Assembly (NCBI GenBank): GCA_005881175.1
Contig: VBEN01000009.1
Location: forward strand, 1-50,973
DNA length: 50,973 nt
Origin: Chloroflexota bacterium
GTDB taxonomy: Bacteria; Chloroflexota; Dormibacteria; CF-121
Direction of reading: 5' to 3'
The translations under genes and the position numbers were made by a program. Below, in pieces: positions 1-9,336 of the stretch (position 1 is the stretch's first letter; each line of letters starts with the position of its first letter). The notes under the pieces are model-generated. The model did no database searches, was not told where the DNA came from, and was given only the letters and a program-made list of their open reading frames with translations.

Positions 1-232
1 CCTTGTGAACGTGAGTGCCTTTGCGTCATTCCTTGTTTTCCTTAGCGGTTAGAATCGCCGCTGCGCGGCAACTCGACACACGGCAAAACAGATGAGATCC
101 TCGGACTCCTTCGCAATTCAACGCCAGCCTATGCGAAAGCCTGTAGCGACCCCAAGAGCGGACTCGCTTCGTGACGGCGCCGTCGCGGCCCTGTTGCGGG
201 TTTCTTTCAGATTCCGTGACGGCTCTGTTGTT
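1..232. other. Upstream region, no convincing gene
   Basis: Contains TAGAAT at 50-55, which may be a -10 box, but no -35 at the right spacing. The open frame from 92 to 232 is not supported as coding, because the signal peptide of the M23 peptidase begins at 233. Confidence 0.4.
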
Positions 233-2104
233 ATGCGGTTCTTAAGGTTGCACAGACCCGTGATGCTGGCGGCGATTGTCACGGTCGTCTCAACCCAACC
301 GGTGCTGGCGGCGGGCAACCTGACGCTGCCTTTTGCCGATCCGCACCCACGGATCACGTCGTGGACGGACCACCACTATCCGGACCGGCAGGACGACGGG
401 ACCATGATCCGGTTCGACGGCGCCAGCGGCTATGCCTACGACGGTCATCGTGGTACGGACTTCGCCGTACCGTCCAACACGCCGGTGCTGGCGGCCGATG
501 ACGGCACCGTCATCTACAGCGAATGGAGCGACAGCGGTGGCTGGGGCGTGGTGATCGATCACGCGTACGACCGCACCGCCTACTTCCACAACAACCAGCT
601 CTTTGTTTATCCCGGGCAGCACGTGTCACGCGGTCAGCTGATCGCGCTCAGCGGCAGCACTGGAAACTCGACCGGCCCGCATGTGCATTTCGAGGTGCGC
701 GATCTGCTCACGCCCTGGCATTCGGTCGATCCCTACGGCTGGACCGGGCCCGGCAAGGACCCCTGGCGCTGGGATCTGGGTAATCTGTGGACCAGTAACC
801 CGCCGGTGCCCTTCCTGCTCCCGCTCGCCTTTCCGGCTGGAGCGCGCTGGAACCACTGGTATGGCATGGATGGCCCACCCCCACCGGTGAGCTGGCATCT
901 CCGAGATGGCGGCCACGGCCTGGCCGGCTTTGCCGCGCGCTGGGACGCGGACCCCGGGATGGCGGCCCGCCGCACCCTGGCGACCAGTGGGAGCGCTGCC
1001 GTGCCTGGCCCGGGAGCCCACACCCTGCACCTTCGCGTCTTCGATCGGGCCGGCACCAGCGCCGACATCACCTACCTATATCTATATGACGTCGAGCCGC
1101 CGAGCTCGGCGCTCCGCCTGGACCCGGCAACCTCGGCGGCAGTCACCCTGCACTGGTCGGGCAACGATGGCCTGTCCGGTGTCAACGGGATGGCGGTCGA
1201 GGTGGCGGCCGGCTCGGCCGCGTTTCGGCCATGGGTCTCACAGATGCCCGATCAGCCATCTGCGGGCGCGAGCCGCGGCGCGGTCCGGTTCCTCGGCGAT
1301 CCCGGAGCGACCTATCAGCTTCGACTCACGGTCAACGACGCCGCCCGAAATCCCGCGCCGCCCGTCGTCGTGACAGCCACCATCCCGGCGGCGGCTGCCA
1401 TGCCGGCTACCGCCGCGGACCACGCGCTGCTGGGAGCACTCCCGGCTGCGCCGGGAGGGGCGGCGGCGATCATGGGCGTCCGCCAGGAACACCCATCGGC
1501 CGATGGTGCACTCCTGCTCGGCACGGACGCCTCGCTCCACCGATTGGGCGTAGCTGCATCGACACCCAGCGTGTCGCCGACGTCGATGGCAGCCGCCGTC
1601 GATGTTGCTACCCCGCCCTCCGGGCCGCTGCGCCTGCTCGCCGACGGGACGACCTGGGACAGCGCCGGCACGGCCGGTCCGCGATTTTCCGTGAAGACGC
1701 CCGTGCGGCTGCTGGCCGCCGGTGATGGCAGCCTCATGGTCATCGATGCCGCGGGCGTAATTTCTCCGTCGTCCTCTGGGGGCGGCCGGATCTCGCTTTC
1801 CACCGGGGTCGCGGTGGTCGATGCGGCCTTGTTCCCCGGATCACACCTCGGGCTCGCGCTCGACAGTGCGGGCGCCGTCCACGCCTTTGGCGCCGCTGAT
1901 GCTGCGCTGTCGGCCATCACCCCCGGGTGGACGTTACCGGGGCGGCCGGTGGCGATCGCCGTCGGCGGCACCCCGCAGGCGCCGGCCGGCATCGTGACGG
2001 ACGCGAGCGGTGACTGGCAGGCATTTGGGAGCATGCTCCTCTTGCCGGATGCCACGTTCGGCGGTCCGCTGTTCGATTCGACGACCGGCTTGCCGGTGCG
2101 CTGA
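233..2104 (+). CDS. Secreted M23-family (LytM-type) metallopeptidase
   Basis: Probable extracellular peptidoglycan endopeptidase or related zinc peptidase. With the ATG at 233 the protein begins with a short basic stretch and a hydrophobic segment ending in a plausible signal-peptidase site (VLAAG). The frame stays open to an ATG at 92, but that adds 47 residues ahead of the signal peptide, so 233 is preferred; neither start has a clear Shine-Dalgarno. The LytM core is complete: H72 and D76 (GHRGTD motif), a YFH histidine near 119 and the HVH pair at 150/152. The remaining ~450 residues are Ala/Gly/Pro-rich, with an Ig-like part and then short propeller-like repeats containing 'D..G..HAFG', a type seen in actinobacterial wall proteins. 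The gene stands alone; the next gene is convergent. The class is confident; the C-terminal role is unknown. Confidence 0.85.
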   Translation: MRFLRLHRPVMLAAIVTVVSTQPVLAAGNLTLPFADPHPRITSWTDHHYPDRQDDGTMIRFDGASGYAYDGHRGTDFAVPSNTPVLAADDGTVIYSEWSDSGGWGVVIDHAYDRTAYFHNNQLFVYPGQHVSRGQLIALSGSTGNSTGPHVHFEVRDLLTPWHSVDPYGWTGPGKDPWRWDLGNLWTSNPPVPFLLPLAFPAGARWNHWYGMDGPPPPVSWHLRDGGHGLAGFAARWDADPGMAARRTLATSGSAAVPGPGAHTLHLRVFDRAGTSADITYLYLYDVEPPSSALRLDPATSAAVTLHWSGNDGLSGVNGMAVEVAAGSAAFRPWVSQMPDQPSAGASRGAVRFLGDPGATYQLRLTVNDAARNPAPPVVVTATIPAAAAMPATAADHALLGALPAAPGGAAAIMGVRQEHPSADGALLLGTDASLHRLGVAASTPSVSPTSMAAAVDVATPPSGPLRLLADGTTWDSAGTAGPRFSVKTPVRLLAAGDGSLMVIDAAGVISPSSSGGGRISLSTGVAVVDAALFPGSHLGLALDSAGAVHAFGAADAALSAITPGWTLPGRPVAIAVGGTPQAPAGIVTDASGDWQAFGSMLLLPDATFGGPLFDSTTGLPVR

Positions 2105-2131
2105 GGCCGTTCCCTCGCCGGCTACGATCCG

Positions 2132-3187
2132 TTAGCCGGTGGCGCGAAGCGCGGCGGTCGACGGCTCTACGAACAGCCGGCGGATAGCCCCAACGGCGTA
2201 ATCGACGTCTTCAGAGGTGACGCCTCGATGGGTGACCATGCGCCATCGATAAGCTGATGCCTGGTCGAGCAAGACGCCCACCGTGCGGCAGCGATCGATG
2301 AAGTGACGCGCGGTAACGGGCGGACGGCACTCACCAAAGACCATATTGGTTTCGACCCTGCCGATATCCACATTGATGCCTGATAGTCCCTGCAGACCTT
2401 CGGCTAGACGCCTGGCGTTGGCATGGTCCTCGGTCAGCCGATCGACCATCTCGGTGAGCGCGCACAGCCCGGCCGCGGCCAGAACGCCCGCCTGGCGCAT
2501 ACCGCCGCCCACCATCTTGCGCATGCGGCGAGCGCGCTCGATGAAATCGACCGACCCGGCCAGCATGGAGCCGACCGGCGCGCTCAATCCCTTGGAGAGG
2601 CAGAACATCACGGAATCCACCGGGGCAGTGAGCTCCCGGACGTCGACCCGCTGGGCGACGGCGGCATTGAAGACGCGGGCGCCATCCAGATGGACCTTCA
2701 AGCCGGCCTGGTGGGCCACCGCGCAGAGCGCCGCGGTCTGGTTTGGGCTCAGACAGGTGCCGCCCTTGCGATTGTGGGTGTTCTCCAGGCAGAGCAGCGC
2801 ACTGCGTGGCTCGTGGATATCCGGTTCTCGGATAGCCCCTAAAACCTGCTCCGGTTGGAGCCGGCCGCTCTCGCTGTCCAGGGGGCGCAGTTGCAGCCCG
2901 CCGACCACGGCAGCGCCGGCCACCTCGTTCTGAAAAATATGGCTGTCGATCTCCACGATCACTTCGTCCCCTGCCCGGGCATGGCTCAGCAGGGCGCAGA
3001 GATTGCCCATCGTCCCACTGGGGACGAACAGCGAAGCCTCCATGCCAACCATCTCGGCGGCCCGATCCTGCAGGCGATGGATGGTAGGGTCCTCGTCCCA
3101 AACGTCGTCGCCCACCTCCGCGATGGCCATTGCCTTCCGCATCGATTCGGTAGGCAGCGTGAAGGTATCACTCCGCAGCTCGACCAT
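2132..3187 (-). CDS. ltaE: Low-specificity L-threonine aldolase
   Basis: PLP-dependent cleavage of L-threonine/L-allo-threonine to glycine and acetaldehyde, in the cytosol. The 351-residue length is normal for the beta-eliminating lyase family. It opens with the family's usual 'ELRSDTFTLPT', has 'LDGARVFNA' near residue 168 (cofactor-binding aspartate) and the PLP lysine at about K199 in 'CLSKGLSAPVGS'. The ATG at 3187 is preceded by GGTGA; an in-frame TTG at 3199 is the alternative. It begins 18 bases after the downstream DUF881 gene stops, so it is probably the last gene of a three-gene minus-strand unit. No functional link to the DUF881 genes is evident. Confidence 0.93.
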   Translation of the reverse strand: MVELRSDTFTLPTESMRKAMAIAEVGDDVWDEDPTIHRLQDRAAEMVGMEASLFVPSGTMGNLCALLSHARAGDEVIVEIDSHIFQNEVAGAAVVGGLQLRPLDSESGRLQPEQVLGAIREPDIHEPRSALLCLENTHNRKGGTCLSPNQTAALCAVAHQAGLKVHLDGARVFNAAVAQRVDVRELTAPVDSVMFCLSKGLSAPVGSMLAGSVDFIERARRMRKMVGGGMRQAGVLAAAGLCALTEMVDRLTEDHANARRLAEGLQGLSGINVDIGRVETNMVFGECRPPVTARHFIDRCRTVGVLLDQASAYRWRMVTHRGVTSEDVDYAVGAIRRLFVEPSTAALRATG

Positions 3188-3205
3188 GCGCGTCACCAAC
3201 CGAGT

Positions 3206-3889
3206 TTACCGGCCGAGCTGTGCATAGATCAGGGGACGAGCGCTGATGACCTCGGTAATGGCCAGGTCGGATTTGCGCTGAATGTCGACCTGCAGCCGGG
3301 TCTGCAGGCTGCTGGCCGACAGATCCGCCGCCGGCTCCAGCTGCTCCGGGTCTCCGATCACCAACAACACCAGTGGTGCGCTGACGGCATGCCCGCCGAT
3401 CATCAGGGTGTTGCCGCGGCTCGCAATCGGAGTGCTGCTGATCATGCGACTGCCATTGAGCGCGAACGCCTCGCCCCCGGCAGACCGAAGGCTGTTCAGT
3501 AAGTCCTGCAGCTCAAAGTCCATGATCGGCCCCAGGATCCGTATCTGCAGTCCCGGGCCATGAACGGGAACGGCGCCGGTCACCTCGCGCAGCGTCTGGA
3601 GCTCCTTTGAGATCGCCTGCGCGTCGGCCCCACCGGCCAACAGGGCCTGGCGCAGCTGGGTTTCCTGCTGCGAAAGCGCCGCGGCTTGCTGAATGAGCTG
3701 ATTGTTGGCCCGGTTCAGGTCATTGATGAGGAGCGCCACGCTCGTGTTGTCCTGGGACGCCAGCGTGCGCGCCACCGCGGCCTGCGAGCGCAGCTGCACT
3801 ACCACGAGGAAACCAAGGGCCAGGCCGATCAGGCTCACGATGAGGACCCGCTGAAAACGTGCGGTCCGGTCAGCCGAGTGGTTGAGCAC
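3206..3889 (-). CDS. DUF881 family membrane-anchored protein (second copy)
   Basis: A 227-residue protein with one N-terminal transmembrane segment (about residues 14-32), a coiled-coil-like Gln/Leu/Ala-rich region (about 50-90) and a C-terminal DUF881 domain carrying the usual 'VHGPGLQIRI' and 'ALNGSRMISSTPI' elements. Members of this family are found mainly in Gram-positive and related bacteria, often in tandem pairs near division or sporulation genes; their molecular role is not established. It overlaps the start of its paralogue by 20 bases, indicating co-translation. The start is ATG. The family assignment is strong; no function is claimed. Confidence 0.85.
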   Translation of the reverse strand: MLNHSADRTARFQRVLIVSLIGLALGFLVVVQLRSQAAVARTLASQDNTSVALLINDLNRANNQLIQQAAALSQQETQLRQALLAGGADAQAISKELQTLREVTGAVPVHGPGLQIRILGPIMDFELQDLLNSLRSAGGEAFALNGSRMISSTPIASRGNTLMIGGHAVSAPLVLLVIGDPEQLEPAADLSASSLQTRLQVDIQRKSDLAITEVISARPLIYAQLGR

Positions 3890-4583
3890 TCTTCACCAGG
3901 AAGGTCGCATCGTAGGCCGGAACACTCAGCCGGGTGCTGCGCAGCCAGCTCAAGCCGAGCCGATAGATGCGATTACGGCTCTTCAGTTCGGCAAGCTGAT
4001 CGGGATCGCTCACCCCGTTGGCCAGGGTCGATGGATCTCCCAGCGCCGTCAGGGTGTAGGGGCCCGTCAGCCGGTTGGCGTTGTTGATCAGAATGTTGAC
4101 GCCGGCATAGTGGAATGAGGTAGTGGGCACCACCCGCTGCCCGTTCACGGCCACCGCCTCGGCGCCGCTCGCCCACAGCAGGCTCACGATGTCCTGCAGA
4201 TCCTGGTAATGGACCGTCCACCCGAGTGAGCGGTCGGCCGGGTCACCCGGGTCGACGCCGTCGTGCAGCAGAATCGTCAAGCCCGGGCCATGTAGAGCCA
4301 CGAGCCCGGCGATGGCCCTCTGTTCATCCAGGAGGGCCTTGACCTGCTGCACGGCGCTCGAGCGCCGGGCGCTCTCGTCTTCCCCGGCCTTGACCTGGGC
4401 CTGCAGCGTCTGAACCCGCGCCTTCAACGCTGCATTCTGGTCCTCGAGCTGGTTCACGCTCTGGCGCAAGGCTTCGTCCCGGGCGAGCCGGTTGGAGGAA
4501 GCAAGCGGCTGGCTCCGAAACTGGGTGGCGGCGAGCCCGGCGACGAGGAAGGTTGCAAGCGAAACGCTTGCTAGGACCGTCAT
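3870..4583 (-). CDS. DUF881 family membrane-anchored protein (first copy)
   Basis: Tandem paralogue of the gene that follows it on the minus strand. It has an N-terminal hydrophobic anchor (about residues 3-20), a heptad-rich region (about 30-75, 'LEDQNAALKARVQTLQAQ') and the DUF881 domain with 'LHGPGLTILL' and 'AVNGQRVVPTT'. It is probably a single-pass protein with its domain outside the membrane. The ATG at 4583 starts right at the hydrophobic segment; an in-frame GTG at 4595 is possible. The unit is divergent from glutamate dehydrogenase, and the 85 bases between the two ATGs must hold both promoters; none is convincing by eye. Confidence 0.85.
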   Translation of the reverse strand: MTVLASVSLATFLVAGLAATQFRSQPLASSNRLARDEALRQSVNQLEDQNAALKARVQTLQAQVKAGEDESARRSSAVQQVKALLDEQRAIAGLVALHGPGLTILLHDGVDPGDPADRSLGWTVHYQDLQDIVSLLWASGAEAVAVNGQRVVPTTSFHYAGVNILINNANRLTGPYTLTALGDPSTLANGVSDPDQLAELKSRNRIYRLGLSWLRSTRLSVPAYDATFLVKSAQPLG

Positions 4584-4668
4584 CCGCGGCGTCACGGTGC
4601 CGTGTAGTGTAATGGGTGCCGAGCGCCCAGTCAGCGTGCATCGCCGGCGTGAGCGAGTAGGAGGAAGA

Positions 4669-5964
4669 ATGGCTCAGAAGGTAGTGGCGACGCCGGTCAG
4701 GGGCTTTGCGCAGCCAGAGCCGGACCATTCGAACCCGTGGAAGATCGCCCAGCGACAGTTCGATATCGCCGCCGAGGTGCTCGGGCTCGATCCGAACATG
4801 GCCCGCGTCCTCCGCGAGTGTAAGCGCCAGCTGATTGTCACCTTCCCGGTGTTGATGGACGACCACACTATCCAGATGTTCACCGGTTTCCGGGTGCATC
4901 ACAACATCGACCGCGGCCCCGCGAAAGGCGGCATTCGCTATCACCCCGGCGTCACGATCGAAGAGGTGAAGGCGCTCGCCATGTGGATGACCTGGAAGTG
5001 CGCCGTCGTCGGGATCCCCTACGGCGGGGCCAAGGGCGGGGTGATCGTCGATCCCAAAAAGCTCAGCCGCAACGACCTCGAGAATCTGACCCGCCGCTAC
5101 ACCAGCGAGATCAGCATCCTGATCGGACCGGACCGCGACATCCCCGCCCCGGACGTCAATACCAATGCCCAGATCATGGCCTGGATGATGGACACGATCA
5201 GCATGCACGCCGGCCACTCGGTGCCGGCGGTCGTCACCGGCAAACCGCTGGGCATCGGCGGCTCCGAAGGTCGACCCGAAGCGACCGGGCGCGGTTGCCA
5301 GCTGACCACGCTCGCGGCGCTGAAGCACCTTAACATCCGCCCCGAGGATGCGACCGTGGCCGTGCAGGGCGTCGGTAATGTCGGCTACACGACCGCGAAG
5401 CTGCTCGCACAGTCCGGCTGCAAGGTGATCGCGGTCAGCGACTCGAATGGCGCCTGCTACAACGACGGTGGCATCGAGCTCGACGAGGTCGTCCGCGAGA
5501 AGGAGCTGAACGGCCGGCTACGGCAGAAAGTTTGTGAGTTCATCTCCAACGAGGAGCTGCTCGAGCTGCCGGTCACCGTGCTCGTTCCGGCGGCGCTGGA
5601 AAACCAGATCCACGAGGGGAACGCCAACCGGATCAAAGCCAGGATCGTCTGCGAGGGGGCCAATGGACCGACGACTCCCGAGGCCGACGAGATCCTCTAC
5701 GACAAGGGCGTGTTCGTCATCCCCGACATTCTGGCCAACGCGGGTGGCGTCACGGTGTCATATTTCGAGTGGGTTCAGGACCTGCAGGAGTTTTTCTGGG
5801 ACGAGCACGACATCAACGACCGGCTGCAGCGGATCATGCTGCGGGCGTTTGACAACGTGCTCAGAGTCAGCCAGGAGAAGAAGGTGATGATGCGCACCGC
5901 GGCCTACGTGCTGGCCGTCGACAAGGTCGCGCAAGCCACCACCATCCGCGGAATCTATCCCTAG
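4669..5964 (+). CDS. gdhA: Glutamate dehydrogenase (Glu/Leu/Phe/Val family)
   Basis: Oxidative deamination of glutamate to 2-oxoglutarate, or the reverse ammonium assimilation, with NAD(P). The 431-residue length fits the hexameric class. Visible landmarks are the substrate-binding lysines near K86 ('GPAKGG') and K110 ('TWKCAVVGIPYGGAKGG'), and the Rossmann motif GVGNVG at about 234-239. The ATG at 4669 follows a strong Shine-Dalgarno (AGGAGGAAG); upstream in-frame sequence runs through the divergent promoter region and lacks support. Its stop overlaps the convergent deacylase's stop in a shared CTAG. Cofactor preference cannot be read with certainty. Confidence 0.95.
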   Translation: MAQKVVATPVRGFAQPEPDHSNPWKIAQRQFDIAAEVLGLDPNMARVLRECKRQLIVTFPVLMDDHTIQMFTGFRVHHNIDRGPAKGGIRYHPGVTIEEVKALAMWMTWKCAVVGIPYGGAKGGVIVDPKKLSRNDLENLTRRYTSEISILIGPDRDIPAPDVNTNAQIMAWMMDTISMHAGHSVPAVVTGKPLGIGGSEGRPEATGRGCQLTTLAALKHLNIRPEDATVAVQGVGNVGYTTAKLLAQSGCKVIAVSDSNGACYNDGGIELDEVVREKELNGRLRQKVCEFISNEELLELPVTVLVPAALENQIHEGNANRIKARIVCEGANGPTTPEADEILYDKGVFVIPDILANAGGVTVSYFEWVQDLQEFFWDEHDINDRLQRIMLRAFDNVLRVSQEKKVMMRTAAYVLAVDKVAQATTIRGIYP

Positions 5965-6434
5965 CGCCGCAAATCAACGATTGTGCCCGCGGTCACGCGG
6001 ACCAGATCTTGCGGGGCGATGGAGAAGACATGGCGAGGTGTTCCGGCGGCGGCCCATAGGAGGTCGTACTGGACCAGGTCGCGGTCGATGAAGGTCCGGA
6101 TAGGCTTCGGGAAGCCAGTCGGCGGCACCCCGCCGATGGCGTAGCCGGTCGCGTCGCGCACCGCATTCGCATCGGGCTTTCGCACGGGCGCTCCGGCCAG
6201 GGATGCGAGACGCGCCAGATCAAGCTGGTTCACTCCGGAAACGAGCGCCAGGACCGGGTGATCGCCGGCGAGGAAGAGGAGCGACTTCACGATCTGGCCG
6301 ACGCGGGTGCCAATCGAGTCGGCCGCTTCCTGAGCGGTGCGGGTGGAGGTCGCAAATTCCTGGATGCGCACGGCGACGCCGGCGCTGCTGAGCGCCGCTC
6401 GCACCCGGTCCGGCGGTGAAAGTCCTTGATTCAT
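5961..6434 (-). CDS. YbaK/EbsC-type aminoacyl-tRNA deacylase domain protein
   Basis: A single-domain member of the YbaK/ProX editing family (about 157 residues), which hydrolyses mischarged aminoacyl-tRNAs in trans, for example Cys- or Ala-tRNA(Pro). Family features include an early 'TRTAQEAADSIG' segment, the lysine in 'GQIVKSLLF', and 'ATGYAIGGVPPTGFP', which corresponds to the conserved glycine-rich substrate loop. Two in-frame ATGs exist, at 6446 and 6434; 6434 leaves more room for the divergent promoter at 6451. Substrate specificity cannot be told from sequence alone. Confidence 0.85.
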   Translation of the reverse strand: MNQGLSPPDRVRAALSSAGVAVRIQEFATSTRTAQEAADSIGTRVGQIVKSLLFLAGDHPVLALVSGVNQLDLARLASLAGAPVRKPDANAVRDATGYAIGGVPPTGFPKPIRTFIDRDLVQYDLLWAAAGTPRHVFSIAPQDLVRVTAGTIVDLRR

Positions 6435-6456
6435 CGGAAAACCCATCCGCTATAAT
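6426..6456 (+). promoter_or_regulatory. Probable promoter of the guaB3-guaA-purDE cluster
   Basis: A perfect TATAAT lies at 6451-6456, about 70 bases before the guaB3 ATG. A TTGATT at 6426-6431 could serve as -35, but with a long 19-base spacer. The element sits in the short gap after the start of the divergent deacylase gene. The -10 box is good; the -35 is weak. Confidence 0.5.
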
Positions 6457-6526
6457 CCCCGAAAACCACCCTTTCTGAGGACCACGCATACCCTTTGAGC
6501 TCGACACGGTTTCGAGGTCGACCGCG

Positions 6527-7732
6527 ATGAGTGTGCGTGCGCCCTCGAGCCTATCGGCCGTGGTGGCCGCCGACACGCTGGAGCTGGGTCGATTCAAGCG
6601 GGCGCGTCGCGCCTACGGCTTTGATGAGGTGGCGCTGGTGCCGGGGCGAATCACCATTAACCCCCAGGAGGTCGACAGCTCCTTCGAGCTGGGCTCGTTG
6701 CGGCTCGCCGTCCCCATCCTGGCGGCCGCCATGGATGGCGTCGTCGACGTCCGTTTCGCGATTGAAATCGGCCGGTTGGGCGGGATGGCCGTCATCAACC
6801 TCGACGGGCTGCAGACCCGCTACGTCGACCCCACCGGCGTCCTCCGCGAGATTGCTGAAGCCCCTCGCGATCGCATCAACGGGTTGCTGCAGAAGGTCTA
6901 TCAAGCCCCGGTTCGCGAACACCTGATCGGCGAACGGATCGCGGCGGTCAAACGGGCCCGGGTCCCGGTCGCCGTATCCACGGTGCCGGCCCAGGCCAGC
7001 CGGCGTTCGGGCCTGGTGCAGGAGGCGGGAGCCGATTGCCTGGTCGTTCAGGGTACCGTGCTCACCGCCCGCCACATCTCGCGTTCCTACGATCAGCTCT
7101 CCTTCGAAAAGCTTTGCGCCGGCTTATCGATTCCGGTGATTGCCGGCAATTGTGTCGAGTACGAGGCAGCGCTGGAATTGATGCAGACCGGCATCGACGG
7201 CATCCTGGTAGGCGTCGGACCGGGAGCCGCCTGCACCACCCGGGGCGTGCTGGGTGTGGGGGTTCCACAGGTCACCGCCACCAGCGACGTGGCTGCGGCG
7301 CGCGAAACGTACCTTCGAGAATCTGGGCGGCGGGTACAGGTCATCACGGATGGTGGAATGAGGGTCGGCGGCGACATCGCCAAGGCGTTCGCCTCCGGGG
7401 CCGACGCCGTGATGATCGGCTCGATCTTCGCCGGCACCACCGACGCGGCCGGTGGCGGTTATCACTGGGGGATGGCGACGCCCGATCCCAACCTGCCGCG
7501 CGGCACCCGCATCAAAGTCGGCCAGCGCGGGACTCTCCGCGAGGTCTTGCTCGGCCCGGCTCGGGTGGACGATGGCACCCAGAATCTCGTCGGCGCCCTG
7601 CGCTCCGCAATGGGTGTCTGTGGGGCGCGAACGCTGCAAGAGTTCCAGATGACCGAACTCGTGATCGCACCGGCGATCCAGAACGAAGGAAAGCTCTTCC
7701 AGCAAGCTCAGCAAGTCGGGATGGGCACATAG
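6527..7732 (+). CDS. guaB3: GuaB3-type IMP dehydrogenase family protein
   Basis: A TIM-barrel protein of the IMP dehydrogenase/GMP reductase superfamily, 401 residues, without the CBS pair that interrupts classical GuaB. The N-terminal '[18 protein letters not shown]' is typical of the GuaB3 group. The catalytic loop '[13 protein letters not shown]' carries the cysteine near residue 236, and '[25 protein letters not shown]' contributes the phosphate-binding site. It may oxidise IMP to XMP, but biochemical roles within the GuaB3 group are not uniform. It lies 59 bases before guaA, which supports a role in guanine nucleotide synthesis. The start is ATG. Confidence 0.88.
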   Translation: MSVRAPSSLSAVVAADTLELGRFKRARRAYGFDEVALVPGRITINPQEVDSSFELGSLRLAVPILAAAMDGVVDVRFAIEIGRLGGMAVINLDGLQTRYVDPTGVLREIAEAPRDRINGLLQKVYQAPVREHLIGERIAAVKRARVPVAVSTVPAQASRRSGLVQEAGADCLVVQGTVLTARHISRSYDQLSFEKLCAGLSIPVIAGNCVEYEAALELMQTGIDGILVGVGPGAACTTRGVLGVGVPQVTATSDVAAARETYLRESGRRVQVITDGGMRVGGDIAKAFASGADAVMIGSIFAGTTDAAGGGYHWGMATPDPNLPRGTRIKVGQRGTLREVLLGPARVDDGTQNLVGALRSAMGVCGARTLQEFQMTELVIAPAIQNEGKLFQQAQQVGMGT

Positions 7733-7791
7733 CCGCCAGCGCAGGCAGGGCCGTCGCCGCACAACCTCAGCATCCTCTTAGGGGAGGGCGC

Positions 7792-9336
7792 ATGGTGGGG
7801 GTGGAGGAGCTGGTGCTGGTACTCGATTTCGGCTCGCAGTACAGCCAACTGATCGCCCGCCGGGTACGCGAGGCCGGCGTTTACTGTGAGTTGATCCCCG
7901 GGACGACACCGTGGGAGGCGATCCGGGCTCGTACCCCCAGGGCGCTGATCCTATCGGGTGGACCAGCCAGTGTCTACGCGGACGGCGCGCCGCTGGCTGA
8001 TCCCGACGTGCTGAAGGCAGACATCCCGGTACTCGGCATCTGCTACGGCATGCAGCTGCTCGCCCATCAGCTGGGCGGGCGGGTGGCAGGCGCCGGCAGG
8101 CGGGAGTACGGCCCGGCGAGCGTACGCGTGGATGATCCGTCGCGATTGTTCAAGGACCTCCCGTCGAGCTTGCCGGTTTGGATGAGCCACGGTGACACCA
8201 TCCTCGAGGCGCCGCCGGGCTTTCGCCGGCTTGCGCAATCGGACAATTCGTTGATCGCGGCCATGACCGATGATGCCGGGCGGTTCGGCATCGCCTTCCA
8301 CCCGGAGGTCATTCATACCCCACAGGGTCGCGAGATTATCCGGAACTTTCTCTATGAGGTGGCGGCCTGCCGCGGCACCTGGAAACCGGCCGCCTTCATC
8401 GAGCAGGCGACCGCCGCGGTTCGCGAACAGGTGGGCGACGGACGCGTCCTCTGCGCGCTCTCGGGTGGCGTCGACTCGGCGGTGTGCGCCACGCTGGTGC
8501 ATCGCGCGCTCCCCGGCCAACTCACCTGCTTGCTGGTTGACAATGGGCTCCTCCGCCGCGACGAGCGGCGCAGGGTGGAAGACGTGATGCAACGGCATCT
8601 GGGCATCGACGTGAAGAGCGTCGACGCCAGCGACGAGTTCCTGGTCGCCCTGCAGGGGGTTATCGACCCGGAAGAGAAGCGGCGGCGGATTGGCGCGACC
8701 TTCATCAAGGTCTTCGAGCGCCAGGCCGGAATCTTGCGGAACGTCGATTTCCTGGCACAGGGCACGCTCTATCCCGACGTGATCGAGAGTACGAGTCACG
8801 ATACCGTCAATGCGCACCGGATCAAGACCCATCACAACGTCGGCGGCCTCCCCGCCGATCTTCGCTTCCAGCTGGTCGAGCCGCTGCGATACCTGTTCAA
8901 GGATGAAGTCCGCGCCATCGGGTCCGCGCTGGGGCTTCCGGATGACATGGTGCACCGGCAACCCTTCCCCGGTCCCGGGCTGGCGGTGCGCATCATCGGC
9001 GAGGTCACCCGCGATCGGCTCGAGACGTTACGGGCGGCGGACTGGATCGTCATCGACGAGATCAAAGCCGCCGGGCTGTACCGCTCGCTCTGGCAGGCGT
9101 TCGCGATCCTGACGCCGCTGCAAAGTGTAGGAGTGATGGGCGACTACCGCACCTATGGCAACGTGGTGGCGGTGCGAGCCGTGCAGAGCGAGGACGGCAT
9201 GACCGCCGACTGGGCCAGGTTGCCATACGAGGTCCTCGCAAAGATCTCCAGCCGCGTCGTCAACGAGGTCCCGGGCGTCAATCGGGTCGTCTACGACATC
9301 TCCTCGAAGCCGCCGTCGACGATCGAATGGGAATAA
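7792..9336 (+). CDS. guaA: GMP synthase (glutamine-hydrolysing)
   Basis: Converts XMP, ATP and glutamine to GMP. The 514-residue two-domain form is complete. The class I glutamine amidotransferase domain has its nucleophile at about C84 ('GICYGMQ') and the partner motif 'FHPEV'. The ATP pyrophosphatase domain has its P-loop 'SGGVDSAV' near 224. The C-terminal dimerisation domain ends in the usual 'KPPSTIEWE'. The ATG at 7792 is preceded by AGGGGAGG; the frame is open much further upstream, but that part only shadows guaB3. The 3' end overlaps purD by 10 bases, indicating translational coupling. Confidence 0.97.
   Translation: MVGVEELVLVLDFGSQYSQLIARRVREAGVYCELIPGTTPWEAIRARTPRALILSGGPASVYADGAPLADPDVLKADIPVLGICYGMQLLAHQLGGRVAGAGRREYGPASVRVDDPSRLFKDLPSSLPVWMSHGDTILEAPPGFRRLAQSDNSLIAAMTDDAGRFGIAFHPEVIHTPQGREIIRNFLYEVAACRGTWKPAAFIEQATAAVREQVGDGRVLCALSGGVDSAVCATLVHRALPGQLTCLLVDNGLLRRDERRRVEDVMQRHLGIDVKSVDASDEFLVALQGVIDPEEKRRRIGATFIKVFERQAGILRNVDFLAQGTLYPDVIESTSHDTVNAHRIKTHHNVGGLPADLRFQLVEPLRYLFKDEVRAIGSALGLPDDMVHRQPFPGPGLAVRIIGEVTRDRLETLRAADWIVIDEIKAAGLYRSLWQAFAILTPLQSVGVMGDYRTYGNVVAVRAVQSEDGMTADWARLPYEVLAKISSRVVNEVPGVNRVVYDISSKPPSTIEWE

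Noticed and set aside
7036-7791. Upstream extension of the guaA frame over the end of guaB3
   Set aside because: The extension is Arg-rich shadow sequence; a strong ribosome-binding site precedes the ATG at 7792, where GuaA homology begins.
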